Assembly: GCA_002049455.2 (NCBI GenBank)
Contig: KV918874.1
Location: 155,901-219,900 of the forward strand
Direction: 5' to 3'
Source: Porphyra umbilicalis
Lineage: Eukaryota; Rhodophyta; Bangiophyceae; Bangiales; Bangiaceae
DNA: 64,000 nt
A model generated the notes under the pieces. That model worked only from the letters and a program-made list of their open reading frames with translations. It was not told the DNA's origin and did not search any database. This document shows positions 30,504-40,947 of this stretch, piece after piece (the stretch's first letter is position 1; each line of letters begins with the position of its first letter). The translations under genes were made by a program, and so were the position numbers.

Positions 30504-33500
30504 GTGCCTCAGCGCGCCCCCTGGCGGTTACCGCAACGGCCCAGTTGCCGCGCCCAGCACTTCTGCCGTGCTTGGCGACACCTTCCGCGGCCCACGCAGA
30601 TCGCCCGAGCGGGCGGCGGGTGCGGCGGCGGCGGCTCGGCGCACCTCACGACCGCCCGCGGCGCCGCTGATGAGACCGATGGGGGCAGCAACGATACCGT
30701 GTCGCGCCTCCTGGGCCTCGATGCGGAGCTGGCGGCGGCGGCGGCGGCGGCGGCGGCAGCGGCCGCCCTCGCACCGCCGCTCCTCGGCCGCCCCGCGTGT
30801 ATTGTCATTGAGGCCGCGGCGGCGCAGGCGGGGGGCGACGATGGAGCACCATCTCGCCCTCCCCCATCCCCATCCTGCGAGACGCCCTCCCCATCGGCCG
30901 CCTCTGACGGCGACCACTTCTTGACGTCTGGCCGGGCGAATGGCCTGAACGGCCGTTGTTTCGCCGCCTCCGTGGGCGGCGGCGGCTCGGTCTCTCAGCC
31001 GTCGCCTGGGGGCGGCGGTGACGCGATCACCACCCTCCCCCCCGCCCCCTCCCGCGAGACGACCTCCCCGTCGGCAACCTCTGACAGCGACAGCTCCGCG
31101 ACACTCGGCTGGGCTGCGGGCCTCTTCGGTCGCTTCTTCGCAGCTGCCGTGGGCGGCGGCGGCCGGGCCTCCCCGCCGACGCCGGAAGGCAGCATTGTCA
31201 CCTCCGTCAGCTTCGGCGGCGCCAAGCCCTCCTCCCTGTCGGTGGTGGCGGGTGGCCACCCCCACGCGTCGGTGCTGCCGCGCGGGGCCGCCGAGGTCGT
31301 GGCAACGCCGTGCGCAGCGGCAGCCGCGGCGGCGGCGGCGCCGCAGTTTGCCAATGCGGCGGTGCCGCGGTCAAGGCGCCTGCGCATGTCGGCGTTCGTC
31401 GACGGGGTGCTCGACTGCCCCGACGATGCACCGTTGTCGCTAGCGGGAGTCGGCGTTCCGGCGTCGCTGACGCCGTCGCCGTCGCCGTCGCAGCCTCCAC
31501 CGTCGGCGAGCAGCGGCGGCCGCCCGTCGGCGTCGTCGGTGTTGACCCCGTGGGCGCTGAGCGCCGAGTCGGCCTCGTCGGGATTCGCGTCAGCCACTGA
31601 CGGCGGGGCCGACGGCGCCGTCGACGACGGCGCGCACCACGCGCCGGCGGCAGCGGCACCGCCGTGGAACAGAGAGTGGCGCCTCGACGGCGACCGACGC
31701 GGGCGGAGGCGGGTTGGTGGGGGCGACTCGCCCGTCGGCGGCGGCGGCGGCGGCGCGTACGACGGCGGCGGCGGCGGCGTTGGCGGCGGTGGCACGCCGC
31801 GGACATCCGTCCACTCGTCCCCTGCCACGTCGGCGGGTTCGGTGTCGGAGGGCGGCCCCCGATCCAGACGTGGCGGCGGTTCACCCGCCGCCACCGCGGC
31901 GGCGGCGGGCGTTCGCGCCGCCGCCGCCGCCGTGGCACTTATCCGCCGCATGGCGGCCGAAGGGAGGGCGGCTCGGACGCGCGCGAGGCGCTGCGGCTGT
32001 CGTCGGTCGCGGTTTTGCGCGAAAATGACGATGAGACTTCGGCGGCGGCGGCGGCGGCGGCGGATATTCGAGCCAATGACCCGACCCCGCGCACGCCTTC
32101 GCCATGGGCCAACAGCGTCGTAGCTGCTGCGGTGACCGCCCCGTCACCAGAGGGGGACGTGACCGTGACCCTGGACGGGCGTAAGATTGTCATGCCGATT
32201 GGGCCGTCGACGCCGACGGGGGTGGCGTCAGCGTTTGCGCGACCCGAATGGCTTTTGTACCAGGAAGGTTTTGCACGCCTGAACTACCTTGTCGTGGTGC
32301 GTTGAGGGCGTGTGGGGCGCGGCGGATAGGCGAGGGGCAACCGTGGACAGCTTGGTGGTGACTGTGCGACAATTACAGTATGTGGGTGCCCCCTTTGGTG
32401 TCTTTTTTGCACGCTGGCTGACGGACGGCACGGCGAGCCCCGTGACGAGCATGCCGATGCCGCGGCGGGCGGAGGCGGCGGCGCGCCCCCCCACGTACGA
32501 TGCCGTTGGCGGGTGCGGAGGCCAGTGTGTCGCCCGCGATTCGACCGTGCGCCTGCTGCGCGTTGCACAAGCGCCGCTGCTGCCGGCGGCGGCCGAGCCG
32601 GCGCCGTCGGGACAGTGGCTCGCCATGGGGGGGGCGCCCTCCGACGATAGGTGGGACGTTGGCGTTGATGGGGCGGGGGGGGGGACGCGCCGCCGCTGCT
32701 GCTGCGTGGCGGCCGGGGGGGGGGTTGCTGACCGCGCGCACCCGATGCGCGCTTACCGCGTACTTTGCGGCCGCCGTCGAGGCGCTCGACAGTGGCGACG
32801 GGCGGGCCGTCGAAGCAATCCTCCACGGCAACGCAACGGCGGTGGGGGTGCGGCTGGCCCTGCCGGCGCTCGTCCGCTGGGTGCACGCAGTCGTGCTCGC
32901 CGCGTGTCGGGACGCGCCCGGGGCGGGGGGGGCTCCGGGCGCCACCGCCGCCGCCGCCGTCGGCAGGGCGGTGGTGGAGGTCGTGTCGGCGGCTCCCGCC
33001 CCCCTCCCGCGAGCCTCTCGGCGGCGGGGACCCCCCCCAACCCACCACCCCCCGCCGCCACCGCCGCTGCCGCCGTTGCCGCCGCCACCGCCGCGACTGC
33101 CAACTGCCGCCTCACCGTCACCGTCCGCCTCGGCCGCTCCATTCTCCGCCGCACCTCCGGCGGGGACGCGGGCACCCTGGCGGCGCACCTGCTCCCCCCC
33201 CTGCTGTCGGTGTCGCTCGGGGGTTCCCCAACTGGCACACGGGACCGCCGCGCCGCCGCCGCCGCTGTCCCTGCCGACGCGGTCGGGGCGGTGGAGGGCT
33301 TGTCGGTTGCCGGCGGCGCGCCCGCGGGAGCGGCGTCGGCGAGGCCGCCCGGCGGGCGGGCGGGCGACAAGGCCGCCCCGTGGCGCCGCGTGACGGCGAC
33401 GGCGGCGGTTGCGGTGGCGGCCGCCGGCGCGCCGCTCGAGGTGGCTTGTGGGAGCATCCTCCCGCTGACGGCGCTCGGCGGGTCGGGGGGTCGGGATGCC

Positions 33501-33844
33501 CTGCTGCCGGCACTGCACGAGCTGCTGGCGCGGCCGGTAGGGCTGTGGCATTGCGCCGTGGCGGGGAAGGGGGGGAAAGGGGCGGGGGAGGGGACCAACA
33601 TCGCCGCCGGCGCGCGCGCCGACGCACGGTCGGCCGTCGTGGCGGTCATGATGGCGCTCGCTGCGGCCGCGCGGCCGGCGGTGGCCGCCGTGTGGGCGGC
33701 GGCAGAGGCACCCGACGCAGAGACAGATGACGTCGACGAGCCGCTGGGAAGGGCGCTCGCGCTTGCGCCGCGGCCGCCGGCCGCGCCCCGGCCGCCGGGC
33801 GATGCGCCCGCCACGGCGGCGGCGGCGGCGGAGGTGTCGGCGGC

Positions 33845-33885
<41 letters not shown>

Positions 33886-34235
33886 CGGCGGTGGCGGCCA
33901 CCGCCCCTGCCGGAAGTGGCCGCGAAGAAAAGCGCCGCCGCGCGGCGGCGGCGGCAGCGGCGGCCGCCGCTGCTGCCGTGCCTGACAGATCGCCGCCGCG
34001 CAAGTGCGTGGCGGGCGCTGCCGCCCCCGCCGCTGTCGCAGACGCCGACGCGGCGGCGGCGGCGGCGGCGGCGACCTCGTCGCGGTGGCGGACGCGGGTG
34101 CGGCGGCGGCTGCTGGCGCTCCTCGACGCGCAATCCGACGCGCTCGTCGGGGGGCTCGCGCTGTGCTGCTGGGCGGCCGGGCGCGGTTGCTTCGCCGGGC
34201 CTTGCGTGGTGGTGGGGTGGGGGGCGGGGGGTTGA
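30504..34235 (+). CDS. Large low-complexity protein of unknown function, at least two exons
   Basis: The start is not settled; no ATG opens the frame that begins before 30504. The N-terminal part is rich in Ala, Gly and Ser with acidic patches (SRLLGLDAELAAA; RRLRMSAFVDGVLDCPDDAP). The frame changes near 31955 without a long run. It then reads VTVTLDGRKIVMPIGPSTPT, GVASAFARPEWLLYQEGFAR and LNYLVV. An intron at 32297-32378 (starts GTGCGT, ends TTACAG, phase 0) leads to YVGAPFGVFFARWLTDGTAS. Further frame changes at G runs near 32680-32720 and about 33030 connect to ALTAYFAAAVEALDSGDGRA and CRLTVTVRLGRSILRR. The end is arginine- and alanine-rich, stop 34233. I recognise no family. The spliced segment around 32.2-32.5 kb is the most conserved-looking part. 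Confidence 0.45.
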
Positions 34236-35901
34236 TCAGTGGCTTGCGTCGCGCGCGCGCGCGTGCCGGTGGCGGCCGCGGTCGGCCTGCCTCGTCGCGG
34301 CGTGGCGGTAGCGGCGTGGCGGTATCGGCTTGGCGGGTGTGGGCGGTGCGCGGTCAAGGTAGCCCGTTTTTTTGTTTCTTCCTTTTTTTTTCTGCCAGAC
34401 GGCGCGCGCGGGGCTCCCAGTCGCCCGACCACGACTGCGGCGGCCGTCGTGGCGGTGTCAAGCACCAAATCCAGACGGCCTGTGCCATGCGCCTTGACGT
34501 CGCGCGCCGACGCATCGCGTGCACCTGCGAGCCCTCGCAGACGTGCGACGGTTTGGTGACCGCAGGCGCTGGCACCTCCTACAGATGCAGCCGTCCATCG
34601 CCGTCCTGGCGCATCAAGATGCACGAGGAAAGAAAATCACGGGACACACACCAAACTCAAAAAAACAAAAAGAATGGACACACGCGGTGGAGGTCACCGC
34701 GCTTGTGGGTGGCGGCTCATACTGTCACGCCCTTTGCCGAAGACGTCCGCCCCGGCCACCCCCGGCCGCCTGTTCGAGGCCTGCTGGTGGGTGTCCGTCG
34801 CGTGGACAACGAAGGGTGGGCAATCGCCGCGCGGCACGCGCGTGCGCCGCACGCTCAACGAGTCGAGGTGCGGCCTCGAGTCATCTTCCGCGACGGCTTT
34901 GCTCCGCGTGGGGTGGCGTTTGCTGAAAGCGCCTCCATTGCCGACATCAGCCCCCAGCTCGCCCCCTGTCGTACGGTGGGGTGACCAACGGCCAAGTCTT
35001 TTCCTATGCCCACCAACAGGTGCCAGAGCCGACGTTGTGGCGGGGACCCCTGCCCCGTCCACCGTGGCTGCCATTCCGCGTGAGGGACTCGGTGGCGGCC
35101 AAACCGGCTGGGTGTTTTCTGGTGAGGACCAGAGCCCCCCCGCAGTGGCCCTCTCGGCGCGCGCAGCCGTCAACCGCTTTGCATCCGCGGACCAGGGGCA
35201 TGGAGTAGATGCAACACCACCTGGCCAAGACGGCCGGTCCCCCAGCCTGACCTGGACGGGCGATGGCGGAGGAATTGGCATTGTCGGCCGCTGAGCTCCT
35301 CAGGCTCGGTTCGAGGACCGACGCCGCAGCACGCGCCGGTGAGGTCATGCGCCGTCGACGACGACGGCAAACCCACGTTGCGACACCCAGCCGCGCCTCG
35401 CAGGACGTACGCGGGCGCTACCGCCGCCGTCGTCGTGCCGGGCGGGGGGAGGGGGGGGGTCCCCGCCCCCGCCCGCCCGTGGTCGCCCCTGGACACGGGG
35501 ATGTGGCAGTGTGGGGCGGACCGCGGGTTGAAGGATGTCGGCTCCCTCGTCACGTCGCTGTGACAGGGGGGGGGGGGGGGTCGTTGGCGCCCCGTGCGGC
35601 CGTGGGTGGGGCGCGGGGGGGGGCGCCGCCGCCCGTGGCCGCCGCCGGTGCCGTCGGTCGACGGTCCGCGCGGCGGCGAGCAGCGACCGGATTGCTTACC
35701 CCTGTGAAAAAAAAAAAAAAAGAAAAGTAGTCACTGTTATTTGGTCGTCACCGCCGCGTCGCCCACTGGCCCGACCCCACGCGCCGCCCAGCGCAAACGC
35801 CGCGCGCGTCCTTGCCCGACGCGGTGGCGCCCGACCCCCCGTGCGGAGCACCGGTGCCCGCCGGGTGAGCTGAACCAGCCGCGCCCCCGCGCCGCCCGCC
35901 G
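34236..35901. other. Mixed region, possible small ORF
   Basis: Starts with T-rich tracts (34370-34395) and an A-rich tract (34640-34675). An ATG at 34674 opens a 206-codon plus-strand frame to 35294, but the other frames are open too and one of them (ending 34984, with GWAIAARHARAPHAQRVEVR) looks equally plausible. No domain recognised. A run of A (35706-35720) lies at the end. Confidence 0.3.
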
Positions 35902-36371
35902 TTACGGCGGTGGGACGGCCCCCCACCCCCCCCCACTCTCCCGCCGCGCCGCCGCCCGCGCCGCCCGCCGCGTCGCCGCCATCCGCCTCATATCGTCGGC
36001 AACGGCGTCGCGGTCGCGCGTCGCCACGGGCCCGGCGCCGTCGACCGGCTCCACCCGCACGGGGCGGCCGCCCAGGAGGCAAGACCGCGCGCCGTCGTCG
36101 GCGGCCGGCGCGACCGCCCAGAGGCCCCACCGTGGGGGTCGGGGGGGGGGGAGGGGGGGGGCGGGCGCGCACCCCACCCCGTCGGCGGCGGATGCGGCAG
36201 CGGCGGCTGTGGCGGCGGCGGCCATGTCTGCGGCGGCCGCCGACGCACGGCCGCCGCGCCGGCCGCGCCCGCCGCCGACGAGGCGGCGGCAGAAACGGTG
36301 GCTGCGGCGACAAAGGCCGCCGCCTCCACGGCCCCGCCACCCGGGGGTGGGGGGGGACTGACCGCCGACGC

Positions 36372-36427
<56 letters not shown>

Positions 36428-36700
36428 TGCCGCGCCGGCGCGTGACATTTGGGCGCGGGCGCCCCGCCGGCGGGCGGGGTGCCGGTGGCGCCCCCCCCAC
36501 CCGCGAGGGGCGCCCCCGCCCCGTGGCCCCCCCGCCGTTGCCGCGGCCCCGGCGTCGCGTCTGCCGAGGCCTTGCGCGGCGGCCGCGGGTGGCGGCGGGG
36601 CCGGCGGGTGCGGCGGCGAGGGCACCCCCACCGCCGCCGTCGGGCAGCGGGCGCCCGTCGGGTGGGGGCGCCGCTGGGGTTGATTTGCGGCGGCACCGCA
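35902..36700 (-). CDS. Hypothetical protein, C-terminal part
   Basis: The minus-strand frame ending at 35902 has a protein-like end: PPRWGLWAVAPAADDGARSC, LLGGRPVRVEPVDGAGPVAT, then a basic helix (DDMRRMAATRRAARAAARRE). Upstream it dissolves into Gly/Arg repeats and (GCC)n. The start is unknown and the family not recognised. It contains one copy of the 536-bp-spaced direct repeat. Confidence 0.3.
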
Positions 36701-36930
36701 GGGCGGTGACGGCGTCAGTGGCGGCGGCGGCGCCGCCGCCGCTGCCCCGGCCGCCGCCGCCAGCCGACGGGCGCCCATCTGGCGGGAGACGCCGCGCCGC
36801 ATCGGCTGCCACCGCCGCCGCACGCAGCGGGCGGATGCGGGTGCGGCAAAAGCCGCAGCCTCCACCGCCCCGCCACCCGGGTGTGGGGGGGAGACCGACC
36901 GCCGACGCCCGCCACCGCCGCTGCAGCCGC
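36312..36930 (+). repeat. Pair of direct repeats about 536 bases apart
   Basis: About 75 bases beginning near 36312 (around CCCCGCCACCCGGGGGTGGG, then GACCGCCGACGCCCGCCACC) recur near 36847 with roughly one change in eight. Both copies run into GCC repeats. This indicates a local duplication inside the GC-rich coding region. Confidence 0.6.
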
Positions 36931-36994
36931 CGCCGCGGTCGCGTCAGTGACGACGTCGACCAGCGCCGCGCCGCTGCCGCCGTCGCCGGCGGCC

Positions 36995-37044
<50 letters not shown>

Positions 37045-37950
37045 GGCCTCGACGATCTCGGCGCGGATGGCCGCGGCCAAGTCGTCGGCCGCCACCGATG
37101 CGGCGGCAACCGCCTCGCCGTGCAGCGCCACGTCAGCCGTCGGCACGGCGATGGCGCTCGCGAACGTCCACACCTCGGCCGCCTCCTCCGCCCACAGGGC
37201 GTCAGTCTCGGACAAAAGCACGGTCCCTCGGTCGACGGAGGCTCGTAGTTCCGCCACCGCGGCGTCAAGGCGTGCGACGACAGCGGCGACCGCCGCCGTC
37301 TTAACGACCGACTTGGCGGACACGCGCTCCGCCGTGTCCAACCCGTCCTGCAGACACGCCACCGCCGTCGGCGACTCGCCCACTTGAGAGGCCGTCCCGT
37401 CTAGCGCCGCCGCGCGCTCGTGGGGCCTGGCGGACCCGACCGCACCACCGCGTCGGCGGGGCGCTCCGCCGCGAGCGCCAACCGAAAGGAGGGGCAGCGG
37501 GTGCAGCCGTGTTGCACGCAGAGCCGGAGGAGTGCGAGCACGAGGGACGAGCGGGTCGACACCCTTGCCTTGACCGACCGCGACCCACGACCACGGCGGC
37601 ACCTGGTTCTTGAGCCGCCGCCGTGTCGAAGCGCGTAGCTGCACCAGCTCTTGGCTCTGCAGCAGGTGCGCACCGCCCGCTGGCGCCGCCACGACCGCGA
37701 CCGCCAAGTTGCGTGCTCTTTGGTCGTCGGGGGTGTTGCCGCACGCCGTCGTCAAGACCCAGAACACGAGGTGGAGTGTCCTCCAGCGGCCAACAAACGC
37801 CCCACCCAGAGTCAAGACCCACGAGACAAACCGAAGACTGGTCTTACTGAGACACAGGGAAGGGGAGAAGCCCGCACGGACACCATTTACAGGACCAATT
37901 CGACCGGGAGTCGAGGAGAATGCGGCCAAGGGGGTGGAGGATGGCGCCAT
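36715..37950 (-). CDS. Truncated/chimeric copy of the duplicated ORF
   Basis: ATG 37950 opens the same protein as the ORF starting at 40362 (MAPSSTPLAAFSSTPGRIGP). The two are identical by eye for about 300 residues, to the point where this copy leaves the duplicated block at 37045. There it runs into a polyalanine stretch and unrelated Arg/Gly-rich sequence to 36715. It is therefore a duplication-created chimera and probably not functional. Confidence 0.5.
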
Positions 37951-38535
37951 GGCAACTCGACAGGGATGAAAAACCGCGTCCCATTCACCCCGCTTCCGGA
38001 ACAAGCCCTCTAGGCGCGTTCTTTAAACACTGTCTGAGATGGCGCCCGCTCACTCCACTCAGCACCCCACCTGCAGCCCGCCCTCCTCTGATCGCCCCTC
38101 CCTCGCGCGCCTGGTGGTGTCGACCTCTTCTGGGCTCGTTCTTCGTACACCTTCCCCCAACGTGGAGTGGAATCGACACCTTTGAGAGAGGGACGGGTTC
38201 AGAGTCCTCAGGAAGAATATATGCCGTTGGCTTCTATGGGTCACCGACACGCCGAAAACGCTTAGCGCAACATAATTAGCATCCCGGCGCGTCTGTCGAT
38301 TGCGACGAAGAACGTCTTCCGCGGCGGACATCGCCGCGGAAGCGTCCTTCCGTAAAGGAGCAGGACCGCTCTGGAATGGCATTTTCCCGACGTATCTGAC
38401 TTCACGGGCCGGTGGGGGCCAAACATCTCTGAGGAGCAGGCATGTGGTTCGCTCGCAAAAGGTGGCAAAGGCACACCCTTCCGCACAAACGCCATAAGCG
38501 GCCCCGTAAGCAGATCTTCCACGTCAAATCCAAAT
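37045..38535. repeat. 1.49-kb duplicated segment, copy 1
   Basis: Matches 39457-40947 at a constant offset of 2412 bases. I found only three differences by eye (38214/40626, 38407/40819, 38525/40937). The left breakpoint falls inside coding sequence next to a GCG repeat; the right breakpoint falls in AATCCAAAT. The block contains most of one ORF and its upstream region. Confidence 0.9.
38316..38342. repeat. GC-rich hairpin, 11-bp arms
   Basis: CTTCCGCGGCG and CGCCGCGGAAG around GACAT. Present again at 40728-40754 in the second copy. It lies upstream of the duplicated ORF and could be a regulatory or transposon-internal site. Confidence 0.65.
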
Positions 38536-39069
38536 GAACTCGCTCAGACCGTCGCGACACGCACCCGAAGGATGCCTGGGACGGCCCGGGAGGGCTTCGG
38601 ACTGTGACGAAAATCGCTGTGAGAAAGTCTTTCCTGCACGATTCTGACCCCGACCTGGGGAACGGTCTGCCATGCAAGGAAATCATGGCAGAAACGTTCT
38701 CTAGGCAAGGAACAATATCATGGAGGAAAGGGGTTTCCGTCACGATTCTGGCTTGGTGGGATGGTGCTGCGACCAAGTCCCCAAAGTGCCCCATATGGGT
38801 CATTTGCAAGCGGTGGTCAAACTGCACGCGTCCTCCAAAAGCGGCATGCGCACCCCCAGAGGGGGGGAGCTCGTTTCGCCTGCTCTTCACGACCTTGCCC
38901 AGCTGCTGGGGCACCCCGTGGGGTGCCTGGGTCGGCCAGGGTCTGGTCGAGACCGATCGCCAAAACCATGACGGAAAGGTGTTTCCTGCATGATTCTCAG
39001 AATCATGCAGGAAACACCTTTCCGTAAGAATAAAAGAAAATTGTCATTTGAGAACTTCGGCCGTCACCC
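38536..39069. other. Spacer between the two duplicate copies
   Basis: About 0.5 kb of lower-GC DNA plus the palindrome. The word TTTCCTGCA followed by CGATTCTGA or TGATTCTCA occurs near 38628 and 38982, in inverse orientation near 38999, with a diverged version (GGTTTCCGTCACGATTCTGG) near 38731. No gene seen. Confidence 0.45.
38971..39025. repeat. Perfect 27-bp palindrome arms with one-base centre
   Basis: The left arm starts ACGGAAAGGTGTTTCCTGCA (38971-38997). A single C follows, then the exact reverse complement (38999-39025). It is a head-to-head join of a sequence that also occurs singly nearby, as transposon or duplication ends often produce. Confidence 0.85.
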
Positions 39070-40362
39070 TCAGACGACCCGGTGGCCGGCACTCTCACTC
39101 GACTGGGCGCCAGGACGTGCCACAGGCACCCCAGACGGCCCCGTACCCGTGCTTGGCGCCCGCGCGCCGGAGCTGCCACCCCCCGCCCGGTCCACCAACC
39201 CCCCCGCAATCCGCAGCGCCGGCGCCGAGCTGCTCGAGCCCTGCCGCACCCGTTCAGCCGCCCGTGCCGCTGAGTGTGCGGGCACGGCGGACCCACCCGC
39301 GCGAGCCTTGTCAGACGCGCGACCGCGCCGAGAATTCTGATTGTTGCTACGCAACTCGTCGGTCTCTACCCGCAGCCGCTGCAGCTCTTCTTGTCGAGCG
39401 CGGTACACCCCGCGCTCGTGCTCAATAAAGGAGGTTGTCAGCGCCAAGTCAGCCTTGGCCTCGACGATCTCGGCGCGGATGGCCGCGGCCAAGTCGTCGG
39501 CCGCCACCGATGCGGCGGCAACCGCCTCGCCGTGCAGCGCCACGTCAGCCGTCGGCACGGCGATGGCGCTCGCGAACGTCCACACCTCGGCCGCCTCCTC
39601 CGCCCACAGGGCGTCAGTCTCGGACAAAAGCACGGTCCCTCGGTCGACGGAGGCTCGTAGTTCCGCCACCGCGGCGTCAAGGCGTGCGACGACAGCGGCG
39701 ACCGCCGCCGTCTTAACGACCGACTTGGCGGACACGCGCTCCGCCGTGTCCAACCCGTCCTGCAGACACGCCACCGCCGTCGGCGACTCGCCCACTTGAG
39801 AGGCCGTCCCGTCTAGCGCCGCCGCGCGCTCGTGGGGCCTGGCGGACCCGACCGCACCACCGCGTCGGCGGGGCGCTCCGCCGCGAGCGCCAACCGAAAG
39901 GAGGGGCAGCGGGTGCAGCCGTGTTGCACGCAGAGCCGGAGGAGTGCGAGCACGAGGGACGAGCGGGTCGACACCCTTGCCTTGACCGACCGCGACCCAC
40001 GACCACGGCGGCACCTGGTTCTTGAGCCGCCGCCGTGTCGAAGCGCGTAGCTGCACCAGCTCTTGGCTCTGCAGCAGGTGCGCACCGCCCGCTGGCGCCG
40101 CCACGACCGCGACCGCCAAGTTGCGTGCTCTTTGGTCGTCGGGGGTGTTGCCGCACGCCGTCGTCAAGACCCAGAACACGAGGTGGAGTGTCCTCCAGCG
40201 GCCAACAAACGCCCCACCCAGAGTCAAGACCCACGAGACAAACCGAAGACTGGTCTTACTGAGACACAGGGAAGGGGAGAAGCCCGCACGGACACCATTT
40301 ACAGGACCAATTCGACCGGGAGTCGAGGAGAATGCGGCCAAGGGGGTGGAGGATGGCGCCAT
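39070..40362 (-). CDS. Hypothetical protein with coiled-coil C-terminal half (intact copy)
   Basis: A 430-residue frame from ATG 40362 to TGA 39070. The N-terminal third contains a short hydrophobic stretch (LRFVSWVLTLGGAFVGRW; LHLVFWVLTTACG). The centre is Arg/Pro-rich. Then come heptad-like helices (AAVAAVVARLDAAVAELRAS, AEEAAEVWTFASAIAVP, and EHERGVYRARQEELQRLRVE followed by TDELRSNN) and a Ser/Gly/Ala-rich tail. I recognise no family. Most of it is copied at 37045-38535. Recent duplication and the flanking palindrome suggest it may belong to a mobile or amplified unit. Confidence 0.5.
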   Translation of the reverse strand: MAPSSTPLAAFSSTPGRIGPVNGVRAGFSPSLCLSKTSLRFVSWVLTLGGAFVGRWRTLHLVFWVLTTACGNTPDDQRARNLAVAVVAAPAGGAHLLQSQELVQLRASTRRRLKNQVPPWSWVAVGQGKGVDPLVPRARTPPALRATRLHPLPLLSVGARGGAPRRRGGAVGSARPHERAAALDGTASQVGESPTAVACLQDGLDTAERVSAKSVVKTAAVAAVVARLDAAVAELRASVDRGTVLLSETDALWAEEAAEVWTFASAIAVPTADVALHGEAVAAASVAADDLAAAIRAEIVEAKADLALTTSFIEHERGVYRARQEELQRLRVETDELRSNNQNSRRGRASDKARAGGSAVPAHSAARAAERVRQGSSSSAPALRIAGGLVDRAGGGSSGARAPSTGTGPSGVPVARPGAQSSESAGHRVV

Positions 40363-40947
40363 GGCAACTCGACAGGGATGAAAAACCGCGTCCCATTCAC
40401 CCCGCTTCCGGAACAAGCCCTCTAGGCGCGTTCTTTAAACACTGTCTGAGATGGCGCCCGCTCACTCCACTCAGCACCCCACCTGCAGCCCGCCCTCCTC
40501 TGATCGCCCCTCCCTCGCGCGCCTGGTGGTGTCGACCTCTTCTGGGCTCGTTCTTCGTACACCTTCCCCCAACGTGGAGTGGAATCGACACCTTTGAGAG
40601 AGGGACGGGTTCAGAGTCCTCAGGCAGAATATATGCCGTTGGCTTCTATGGGTCACCGACACGCCGAAAACGCTTAGCGCAACATAATTAGCATCCCGGC
40701 GCGTCTGTCGATTGCGACGAAGAACGTCTTCCGCGGCGGACATCGCCGCGGAAGCGTCCTTCCGTAAAGGAGCAGGACCGCTCTGGAATGGCATTTTCCC
40801 GACGTATCTGACTTCACGAGCCGGTGGGGGCCAAACATCTCTGAGGAGCAGGCATGTGGTTCGCTCGCAAAAGGTGGCAAAGGCACACCCTTCCGCACAA
40901 ACGCCATAAGCGGCCCCGTAAGCAGATCTTCCACGACAAATCCAAAT
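39457..40947. repeat. 1.49-kb duplicated segment, copy 2
   Basis: Partner of 37045-38535. In this copy the ORF continues smoothly through the left breakpoint (EIVEAKADLALTTSF), so copy 2 is the probable source. Confidence 0.9.
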
